From Nipponacmea schrenckii (Eukaryota; Mollusca; Gastropoda; Lottiidae), in contig JAUJPP010000007.1 of the NCBI GenBank assembly GCA_030562195.1, positions 21,511,769 to 21,575,768 of the forward strand: a stretch of 64,000 bases of DNA, in the 5' to 3' direction. Below are positions 34,399 to 44,877 of this stretch, piece by piece; position 1 is the stretch's first letter; each line of letters opens with the position of its first letter. Made by a program: the position numbers and the translations under genes. Below the pieces are notes generated by a model. It saw only the letters and a list, made by a program, of their open reading frames with translations. It had not been told where the DNA came from and made no database searches.

Positions 34399-35188
34399 TA
34401 CAGTAGAACCTGCATTCAGAGACCACTCAAGGGAATATTCAAAAACGGTCGCTGAGTGAAGGTGGCCTCTTAAGAGAGGAACTGCAAGACCATTTCGTTT
34501 TGACATTTTTGAAATCATAGGATCTTACTTTTACTCATACATGTATAGTTTCTACTGCTTGTGCATGCTATCTCCTATCTACCGACGGGATACTCTATTT
34601 TGTCGTATTTTATTTTCTTTTAGATACCAAAGTTCTCACAGTTATTATCGTTTTCAAAGTCAAAATTCTCTACCTTAAATCAATAAGATATCCTTCTTTA
34701 CTTGCATTTTTATTGCCCGGTAAAACGCTTTATTCCATTTTCACCTGATTAATATGTTTTTATAACAACATCCGGTATACCCTACTTTCGCTTTCTGATC
34801 AAATTTACGGTAGTCTTAATTTTACCAAAAACGAAATATTGAAGCCTTTACAGTACTTTATAATAATTGTCAATACGATGATATCTTTCAATATTAATCA
34901 GCAACAAGCTATAAAATTAATCTATAGAAGATTATCTAATTACCGATTAGCGATAATCTCATTGAATATCACCGACGCGTGAACGTGATTTTTGTTACGG
35001 GAGATAATCAAAAGTGTCATGGTCGCTTAATTGAGTTATTTTAATCAATTGGGAGTATAAATACATGGCCGCTGTTTGCGTAATGATGGTGGCCGCTTAT
35101 TAGTCGATAATTACATTGAAAACTCGTAGGGGGGAATTTATTGTGGTCATTTATTGAAGGTGGGCTCGTATGAGCAGGATATACTGTA
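34399..35188 (-). mobile_element. TA-flanked MITE, right member of inverted pair
   Basis: Element 34401-35186 (786 bp) is a near-identical inverted copy of the one at 33418-34218. Differences are a few substitutions and a missing stretch of about 19 bases near the outer end. The 180-bp spacer between them (34221-34398) is AT-rich and non-repeated. Together they can fold into a hairpin with arms of about 0.8 kb. Confidence 0.75.
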
Positions 35189-36389
35189 ATGTATCTTAAT
35201 TGTCATAATGTCAAAACACAATGTTTAACATTCCATTCTGTTGTGGAATTTGTGATCTGAATGCACTGTCAGCAGACTAATGATGTAAATCAGCACTGTC
35301 TTATGAAGACAACTGTCAAGGTTGAATTAAAAATCATTCTTCATTGGGGGCACAGACTTGCAGGAAATTTATGATAGGCAATGCACATAATTTGTATTCA
35401 AAACTTAACCTGAAGGAAGTGATTTACATAGCGATGTTATATCTCCAGTAAAAAAATCATATTCAAGAATCTTAGAGGTTAAGTGTAACAAATTCATTTG
35501 AATAATATTGTTTGTAATTTGATTTAGGTGAATTATCTAAGATGATGTGGTAAATATTAAGAAAGTGAAACCTATAGTTCTTGCTTAATATCGACCCTTG
35601 ATAAAAACAGGAAATGTTTTATACCTAGTTACCTTTCTCTATTATTTGTATGATGTAAAATCTATATTATAAACTGAAAACATTTCTTGTGTCACAACCC
35701 TTTTCTTTCTATACAGAAATTCAAAAATATTATCAATAATAACAGAGTACCTGGTTAGTACAACTATATTGACTAGAATTTAAACATAATAACTACTTAA
35801 AATATTTTCATATATTCTGACAGATTTTTTTTTTATAAAACTTGGCTGTTTCAATTTTACTTGTCATAACCAGAAGTGATATCAAACTTTCAAAAATAGA
35901 AATTTGTTCAAAAATCAAATTGTGTATCTACTTGTAACTTTTAAAATTGATAGAAATTACCAAAGTTGAAAAAGTGGTCAGCAACATAAGAAAAATTGTA
36001 ATTGTTACTTTTTAGCAATCATCCAAAAATGAACAAAAGACTGCGATCAAAAACGTTTCAGGAATAGATAAAAACTCTAAAAAGCACCTCTTTTTGAACC
36101 TTCTGGTTGGACAAAAAAGTGTAATTTTACATTCATGCGCCAATGACACACTATTTATTACAGATTATTGTTTCAAATTATGTGTGACATTAGCATTAAC
36201 AACTTAAATTCTTTTTCAAGTTTTAATCAACAATGCACTTTCCTGTTTGTTTAATGTTTAGTTGCAAGTTGTTGGGGTTTATTGGGTTATTTTTCGTGTT
36301 TAGTTTCAAGCTGTATGGAATTAGTCCATGTATTACACACAGAACAAGCAATATGAGTTATTTTCGCTCATTGTACCTGGTTTGTTATA

Positions 36390-36729
36390 TAAGTCAAATA
36401 CAATTTAAGCACAAGGAAATAAAGGGTCAATAAAATAGTCAAATTCAACTCAAGCAATAGGAGTTAAAGGTCAATATTTTAGTCAAATACAGCTCAAGGA
36501 ATATGAAATAAAAGGTCACTAAATAAATCAAATACAGCGCAAGCATTAGAATATATAAGGTTAATATACTAGTCAAATACAGCTCAAGGAATATGAAATA
36601 AAAAGTCAATATATTAGTCAAATACAGCCCAAGCAATAGGAGATGAAAGTTGAAGATATTAGTCAAATATAGCTCAAGAAATAGGAGATATAAAGTTAAT
36701 ATATTAGTCAAATACAGCTCAAACACACG
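36390..36729. repeat. 45-bp minisatellite
   Basis: About seven to eight units of AGTCAAATACAGCTCAAG followed by (G/C)AATA(T/G)GA(A/G)ATAAAAG and a GTCAATATATT-like end. Units differ at several positions. The last unit abuts the T-run start of a pearl-like copy at 36730. Confidence 0.85.
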
Positions 36730-37090
36730 TTTTTATACAACCATACATTAATGTGGGCGTATAGCTGTTGCTCCTGACTGTCTGGCTGTCTTTCGATCGA
36801 TAGCTGTTTATTTTTTTATGGATATTGACGAAAATTGTTGTGTTTGTTATATGGATGAACCCTATCAGACCAATCCAAAAATATTTAATATTAGTTATTG
36901 CCCTTATTTTGAAAACATATATGACTTTTTTCTTGAATTCTTTATGGACACAATAAAGAGCTGGTTTCTGTATACCAAAGGGTGAACCCTATTGAAAATC
37001 AGACCAATCAAAAATTGTATGGATATTGATGAAACCTGGTGTGAGTGTTTCTAATTACCCAAGGATGAACTGTAATTAAAATCAGGAAGG
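36730..37090 (+). repeat. Pearl/HINE-like fragment, type I, 3'-truncated
   Basis: Start T-run + ATACAACCATACATTAATGT with GTGGGCGTAT, followed by two to three type I units (GGATGAACCCTAT, AAAATATTTAATATTAGTTA, TTGCCCTTATTTTGAAAAC). No 3' hairpin end is present. Confidence 0.6.
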
Positions 37091-38004
37091 TCTTTCATTT
37101 ATTGATATTACGGTGGCCATCGCTATTTCTTATTCTGCAAATATTTTGGAAAAACACTTGTTTGAATTTCATCTGCATGTGAAAAAAAATCTTAAAAATG
37201 TACTTGGAAGTAAATCCAAAATGCGAATGAATGAAGCTAGACAATGAATAATGGTATTAACTAATGATAAATATGATTAAATCCAAAGATTGCCCCTGGC
37301 TTATTGACACTAATATAGATGGTTGAATGTACTCATGGGTGAAAGAGTTTAATATCTATACATTGATTACAGACTAGGAATTCTTTTAAGAACTGTTTTA
37401 ACATATTCTTCTAGATCATGGTTGGTCATTTCAGGTATTTTAAGAATATTTGCAATGCTCAAGAAATTATAATAATGTGCATGCATATCAAGCAATTAAA
37501 ATGTATTGAAATTAAAGATTGATGATAGAAATTTTATCAGAATGAGTTGTATTCTTGCCAAAAGATTAATTTCTAATAATGGTGAAAATAATAATGAAAA
37601 GCCAATAAGAGCATTTTTCTAAGAGTCTGAAATTTGTGAAAATGAAATCAATCATTCTCTAAGAAGGCAACATGCCACAAACTACCTGTTGCAGTTATCT
37701 ATTCAAAATGCTTGACAAACTGATTTGTTAAATGTAAAATGGTGTCATTTAGACCAACCGGAAATGAACTGTGGACAATGACATCTTTTGGGTGTTTGCA
37801 GTTAATTAGTTTTATATTTCAACACATTTTGATAGGAATTTTTGTTGTCTGTTTCTTTTAAAAAGGCTTTATAACTTCATTTTTTACAACTGCTAATTTC
37901 TTTAGCTTTGTAGTCGACTTTTTCGTTTCAATTTTTCCATTTTTTTCTATAATTTTTAGTCCCATCCACTTAAAGATAGTTATTTTGAATTCGCGCAAAA
38001 ATCA

Positions 38005-39304
38005 TATGCATGTGGGCGTATATTGTATTTGCCTTGGTCCATCGATCAACATTTGTTGTAGAACACAATAGAAGCTACAATTTTCAATTGATTTGAATAA
38101 AACTTAGTTTGAGCATTAGAATTGATAAGACGGCAGTCAAGTTTGATTTTGATGATTTTTCGATAAATGTTTTTTGAGTTATTGCCCCTGTCTTTATATT
38201 TGTTGTAGACTAATTAAAAGCTACAAATTTTAACGGATTTAGATGAAACTTGGTGTGAGCATTGGAAATGATATAAAAGCGGTCAAGTTCGAAATTGACG
38301 CTTTTTCGATGAACGGTTTTTGAATTATTGCCCTTGACTTAAGAAATAGGAGATATAAAGTTAATATATTAGTCAAATACAGCTCAAACACACATTTTTA
38401 TACAAAATTTTATTGTGTAGAGGCTAGAATTTTCAATGGATTTTGATGAAACTTAATGTGAGCGTTTGAATTGATAAGGCGCCCGGTCAAGTGCGAATAT
38501 TGTGATTTTTTGATGAACGGTTTGCTAGTTATTGGCTTTGATTTGTTAAAATCGCTTCAAAATTTTATTGTGGGTGCAATAGAGGCTTGAATTTTTAATT
38601 GATTTTGATGAAACTTGGTGTGAACATTGAAATTGATAAGACGGCAGTAAAGTTTGAATTTGAAGATTTTTTGACTTAGTAAAATCGCGTCAAAATTTTA
38701 TTGACGGTGCAATAGAAGGTACATTTTTTATGGGTTTTGACAAAACTTGGTGATAGCATTGGAATTCATAAGAGGGCAGTCTAGTTCGAATTCGACGATT
38801 TATTTAGAAACTGCTCTCAAGTTATTGCCCTTGACCATGACATCAAAATTTTCTTGTGGTTGCAATTATAGCTACAATTTTAAATGGATTCTAATGAAAC
38901 TTGGTGTAAGCATTGAAATTTATAAGCCACCAGTTAAGTTTGAATATGACAATTGTTTGATGAATGGTTTGCAAGTTATTGCCCTTGATTTAGTAAAATT
39001 GTGTCAAAAATTTATTTGTGGGTGCAATAGAAGATACAATTTTTAATGAATTTTGATGAAACTTGGTATGAGTATTGAAATTGATAAGACAGTAGTCAAA
39101 TTCGAATTTGTTTTTGAGAACAGTTTTTGAGTTATTGTCTTTGACAATCAAAAAGGTATTGTGGGTGCATAGAAGCTGCAGGGTTTTGATGAAATTTGGT
39201 GAGAGGGATGGCATTAAAAAAAATATAAAATTGAGTTATTGCCCAATGTACTATTCAAATTCAATGCTGCCAGTGGGCGTATGTTACCTTGCCTGGCAAG
39301 CTAT
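38005..39304 (+). mobile_element. Pearl/HINE-like element, type II
   Basis: It starts at ATGCATGTGGGCGTATATTG, runs through about seven type II units, and ends with CCAGTGGGCGTATGTTACC, the hairpin CTTGCCTGGCAAG and CTAT at 39301-39304. Host sequence on either side rejoins inside a T-run. A 65-bp foreign piece lies at 38341-38405. Confidence 0.7.
38341..38405 (+). repeat. 65-bp copy of minisatellite plus pearl-like start
   Basis: This piece matches 36676-36740 at 64 of 65 positions, including the last minisatellite unit and the first bases of the pearl-like copy (TTTTTATACAA). It replaces the middle of a type II unit between CTTGACTT and AATTTTATTGTG. Confidence 0.85.
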
Positions 39305-39536
39305 CTTTTCAAATTTTCTACATACTTCCACCTCGACATTTTTTTATTATAAACTTTAATAATCAACTTCCGGTTTTCTTCACATGTTTCAAACATTCTT
39401 TTTGCAACATGCTAAAAGTAGTTACACAAAACAGTTGAAATTTTAAATCTGAACCGGAGCAAAAGATAAATCACCATATTGAAATGTCAAACTGTTGTAA
39501 TTGTTCAAAATGGGGCCTCAGGGGTTTGGGAGTAAA

Positions 39537-40490
39537 TTTTAACATGCCCACGTGAAATGTGGAGTGTATATTGTTGTCACCCATGTCGTTTCGTCCACAA
39601 CTGCTCTAGAAGGCACACTTTATGATGGATTTTGATGGAACTTTATATTAGTGTTTATGATCACACAAGGATCAACCCTATTGAAAATCAGCGAAATCAG
39701 AAATGTTCAGAGCTATTGCCCTTGTTCTTGTAATCCTGTTTAAATATTAGCTTTTAAAACCCTAGGAAAAACAATTCTTAATGGATTTTGATGAAACTTG
39801 GTTTGAGTATTTTTTTATCACCAAAGGATGAACCCTATTGAGAATCAGATAAACCGAAATATATTTAGTGTCAGTTATCGCCCTTGCTTTTGAAAACACG
39901 TTTTATTTTTGGTTCATAAACACTTTAGAAGGCACAATTTTTGACCAATTTTGACAAAACACGCTGAAATTGTTTAATATCACCCAAGACTGAAACCTAT
40001 TGAAGATTAAGAATATCAAAAAATATTTAATATGAATTATTGTCCTTGTTCTTTAGAATTGTTCAAGGCACAATTCTTTAAGGATTTTGACTAAACTTGC
40101 TGAAATATTTTATTATCAACCAAGGATAAACCCTATTGAAAATGAAACCTATCAAAATATATATGATTTGATATGAATTAATGCCTTTGTTCTTTGAAAT
40201 GCGTTCGGTTTTTTGCTTGTAAACACACAAATTGCAATTCTTAAGAGATTTAATAGTGACTAAAGAGACTGAAATAGTGAATTATAACCCAAGGACAAAC
40301 CCTACTGAAATTCAAAAATGTTTAACATGATTTATTGCACTTGTTCGTAAAAACACATTCTATTTTTTGCTTATACAGTCTGCAATTCTTTACTGATTTT
40401 GACAAAACTTGCTGAAATTGTTTAAAAATATTCAATGAGTTTTTGACTTGTTAGAAGCTACAATTCTTGACAGATCCTAATGAAATATTG
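39537..40490 (+). mobile_element. Pearl/HINE-like element, type I
   Basis: Start AACATGCCCACGTGAAATGTGG (a hairpin-like 5' end), reduced microsatellite (TCGTTTCGTCCAC), then about five degraded type I units. No 3' hairpin; the Helitron-like host sequence resumes at CGTATTGAATCTTATTAG. Confidence 0.6.
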
Positions 40491-42701
40491 TACATTAAAA
40501 ATCGTATTGAATCTTATTAGGGTTTATCTGCACTTTATAATGATGTAGAAAACCACATATTTCCACCAAAAAATGTACTTTTCAATATTTGAAAATTTTG
40601 TATGTTCTTCTATAGTAACTGTGCGTAATATTCTTTCAATTGAAATGAGGCCTCTTTGGTAACTCCTATTTCTGATATATTTTGATGTCTATAGATTTTA
40701 ATATAGATTGCTGAATTATAATTACGTATTTTGACTTTGGCGAAAACGTATTGTAATCGTTCGGATCATTATTTTTTTTTTTTTTTTTTGCGATTTTTGG
40801 ATGAGTTTGCAGACAAACTGGTAAAAGGAACAGAAATTCTAAATCTACAGTTGATCTTAGAATGATTTCTATTATCAAATAAAACAAAACCGTAAGTTCT
40901 ATCTCTTACCGGAAGTGAGAACCGAAAGTTGAGGTTTTTTTTGCTTTAGCAAGTTTATTTTCACTTCGATTTTGACCGGATTTTCAGATTTGAAAACTTC
41001 AATGTATTTGTCAACTAACAATTATAGGTTTTATGCAATTAGGTTAAATATTTTACCCACGATTTGCAATTCAATATTCAAGGGTCATCGGCAAAAATTT
41101 CAGACCGTGATTTCTCGTTTAATATAAATGGTAAAATTTTGAAACTTTACCAGTTGATAGGCGATATGATTATAATTTTTGAAAAAATGTGAGAAAAAAA
41201 AATTCGACTTCCGGGGTAGCCTCAAATGACGTAATTACGTAACTTCCGGTCTATAACTGCTAGGTGAAAAGTGAAAACTGTTTTATAAATAACTTGTCAA
41301 TAGTAATTGATTTGACCTAAATAATTAGGTCAAGCTGCCATATCGGCCGCCATTTTGAATTTTCGTTACAATTCTTAAATCCGAAATTCAGACACTACTG
41401 ATAGACCGATTTTGATGAAATTTAGCACAGAGATACAATTGATCATTATCTACCTTTTCTTGGAGGCCGATTTTTAAATTTCGTTTTTTTTTTTTCGAAT
41501 TATTCAAATTTTGATTTTTTCAAAATTAGTCACTTTAACGGCTACGGAAGGTGTGACCCACTTAATCTATGACCTTGAAAATTAAGTCAAATAATATTCA
41601 ATATATTGTCTACGAGTAGGTATATTTTTATTTGGCTTACTTAAAAAATTCACAGAGATAAGTGTACTTAAATACAGCAAAAATTGATAATTTTCATATT
41701 TTCGCCACTTTTAACCGTTACGGAAGATATGACCTAATTATTTTATGAGTTTGAAAACTAGGTCAAATGATATTCAATATATTGTCTAGATGTAGGTCAT
41801 TGCAAATTTAGCCTACATAATATTTTAAGGCTCTCGAAATACGTTCATAATTGTAAGCAATTCTAGTTGGAAATATTTTTGTATTTTGATATTGATTTTG
41901 ATATCTTAGCTGATTCTAATATTACAAACTTCGACTGGTCGTATATTGTAAACTGGACCTTTGGAGACCTTGTGAGCTGTTCAAATGAGATACGTCTCGA
42001 TAAGATCTATCCATTGATATATTTTTTGTTGTTGTATGATGTATACTTTCCATTTGATCACCATATGAAAATTGCAAATTTCATCGTTAAAAGCTGTTTG
42101 TTGAATATGGGTTTGAGCAACATACCGGACACAAGTTTCAGCGATCCGATTATCCTTTGATTTGAAACAACTTTTGAAGCGTAAATCAAAACGTTTTATG
42201 ACAACTGTATAGACTGGTTAGAAAAGGATAAATATTATTTGTCATATGATTACTGCTGTCATTACTGTAATATTTAATCATTCATAGTTTATTACCAAAC
42301 ATTGATAATATGTCAGATTTGAATGTTCTGTTGTTTGTTTTGTGAAGAAACTGTGTGAACGAAACTTGTTATAATATCTGTATGAGCTCATATTACTCTT
42401 AAAACCTAAATGTATTTTTTTTTCACATTAACTTTTATCATTGTAACAACCATGTTAATATTGATCTGTGTATTTCGATAATTAGGGAATCTTTAAAGAT
42501 TTGATTCAATGACTAGAATTTTTTAATTACATCTTTGAAAATTAGAAAAAGGATGGAGCTAAAATGATGCCAACTTAAAACATGATTTCAGAAGGGATAA
42601 TTTCATTCTTTTATTATACAATACCGATACCAGATTACTGCGCATGCACACTGATCGATCTTCACCTTTTTCTCGCGAAATTTGATCATTATCAGGAGCC
42701 A

Positions 42702-43433
42702 TTTTTACGACCACATTATAATGTGGTCATATATTGTTGTCACCCCCGTCCGTCCCTCCGTCCGTACGCAATTGCTTGTGAACACAATAGAGACTACAGT
42801 TTTTGTCGGATTTGAATTAAATTTGCTGTGGTTATTTGTATTGATGAGATTCTTCGATGAACGTTTTTTGAGTTATTGCACTTGACTATAAATGCGTCAA
42901 AGTGGGCTTGTGAACACGATAGAGACTACAGTTTTTTTCAGATTTAAATGAAACTTGCTGTAATCATCAATATTGATGAGATCTGGGACAAGTCCGAAAT
43001 TGGCAATTTTTTGATGAATGGTTTTTGAGTTATTGCACTTGACTTAGTTAAAACCCAGCTTGTGTACGCGATAGAGATGACAATTTCCATTTCATTTGAA
43101 TGAAATTTGGTGTTATCATTTATATTGATGAAATCTTGGACAAGTTTTCATCTGATTTGAATGATATTTGGTGTGATCATTGAAGTTGATGTCATCTTGG
43201 TCAAGTTCAAAATTGACGTTTTAATATACTGTTTTTGAGTTATTGCACTTGACTTATTCAAAACGCAGCTTGTGATTGCGATAGACAATACAGTTCTCAT
43301 CTGATTTTAATGAAATTTGGTGTGATCATTTATATTGATGAGAACTTGGATTAGACTTAAATAATCTTAGAGTTTTTGCCTGTGTTAAAACAGAAAATAT
43401 ATTTTAAAGTGGGCGTATCTTGCTAGGCAGCCA
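42702..43433 (+). mobile_element. Pearl/HINE-like element, type II, palindromic start
   Basis: The start is a T-run followed by the perfect 20-bp palindrome GACCACATTATAATGTGGTC (42709-42728), then a GTCC microsatellite (about 42745-42765) and four to five type II units (GCGATAGAGA, GAGTTATTGCACTTGACTTA). The 3' end is decayed (AGTGGGCGTATCTTGCTAGG). Confidence 0.7.
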
Positions 43434-44877
43434 CTTGTTGTTTTCATCTGGGTTACATAGCCTTCTATATTTACCTCTTTCATGAAGAGTTCCATACAAT
43501 TTTTATATTGGAACTGTTCTCTGCACGCTTTATATCAGCCAGAAGTAAACAGGGTTATAGATTCATGCTTTATTATAGATAAAAGCCTGCACTACATAGC
43601 AAAGTATCATATAACCATTTATTATGAGACATCTTATGTTATAAAATACATAAAACATGCAACTAGAAATAAATTGCTACGACCACTAATCATGCTATTT
43701 TTAAAACAAGCTGTACACAATATAAATGTTTGCTATCAAGAAAACAAGCTGCACACAAAGCTGTACATAGAACGACATAAACTACATGCTTTTTTTAAAT
43801 TGAGAATGGTAATTTACTGTCTTGACAATTAAATGTTTTGAGGTTACAATAAAATTGATATAGTGAACTGGTATTGAGAGTGAGACACCACCCCTACTTC
43901 ACTGAACCTTGATAAAATGTTCATATGAGAAATGTTATCTATCATGTACAGTTATTATCAAGGTCAGATGTGAAACATGGTTGAAGAATTAAAACTGAAT
44001 ATTGGTCAACATTTGATTAAAATAGATAGCACCTGCTGTGGCTCCTACTTTAAAATCAATTGAACAAATAAAGCCAAATTTACATATCATCATTGGGTCT
44101 TCCTACATGCATTAAGCCTTTGATAAAATGTCTGTTTTAAGGAGATTTAGAGCTAATGGAAAATATTTTGTTAGATTTATTTGTCTGAAGAAAGATTTTC
44201 TGGTTTTCTTCATCCTTCTTCAAAACTGTGAATATCGGATTTTTACCATCTCATTCTTTTTCCTTTTGTTTTCCATCACCATTTTGTTTGCTTTAGTCAC
44301 GTTCTATAAATCTTGGTTTCTGAAGGAAATTGTTTTTGTATTTGGATGTCAGACTGTTCTTGGGTTTTGATATTGATGAATTAAAATCCATATCAATAAA
44401 AAAAAAAAGAGTAAGTTTGATTAAAATAGTCACCTAGTTTAGAAATCGGTTTGACTTTGTATCAGTTTTGGTCTGGTGTCAGATTGACATAGAAACAGTT
44501 TTAGACAAATAATAATGATGTAAATGTAAATACCTACTGTCCAACTGATCTAATACAGATTAGTTTTGTTGACTGTGGGGTGAAAAACTAGGTATTTTAT
44601 TAAGTTGTGGTGCAGTTGTACTAGAGTGGTTAAAAAACCTATCAAGTCATTTCTGGCGATATTAGATAAAAGATAGTGGTTTTATTTTCAACTAAATATT
44701 CTTAGTATACCCATCCCCAATACTTGAGGCTGACATGCTAATGAAGACGATTCATGTCACAGATTTTGACAATTTAATTTATTTAATGTAGTCATTGCAC
44801 ATTTCATTTGTGTAAAAAAAAAGCTACATTTTAGGTGCATTAGAAAATATATTCTATGAAAAAAAACTGTGCATTGC

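Larger units (their letters stand above)
37655..42205 (+). mobile_element. Helitron-like family copy, invaded twice
   Basis: Segments 37655-38004, 39305-39536 and 40491-42205 match, in order, the uninterrupted copy at 54992-56636 (shared landmarks: CTCTAAGAAGGC, ACTACCTGTTGC, AAAATGGGGCCTCAGGGG, TATTTCCACCAAAA, TTTCAGCGA). Two pearl-like copies interrupt it, the second with loss of about 330 bp. A stretch of about 1.1 kb (about 40730-41865) is absent from the other copy. It contains GACGTAATTACGT and repeated GACCTAAT(T)/AGGTCAA motifs. No coding. Confidence 0.6.

Noticed and set aside
36445..36726. Minus-strand 93-codon frame with repeated LYLTNIL peptide
   Set aside because: It is a reading of the 45-bp minisatellite (three times fifteen codons); periodicity comes from the DNA repeat.
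43482..43832. 116-codon open frame in intron 2
   Set aside because: AT-rich, no family resemblance, no splice-consistent continuation, and it includes a short internal direct repeat.
44128..44370. 80-codon hydrophobic open frame
   Set aside because: Phe/Leu-rich composition follows from T-rich DNA; nothing supports expression.
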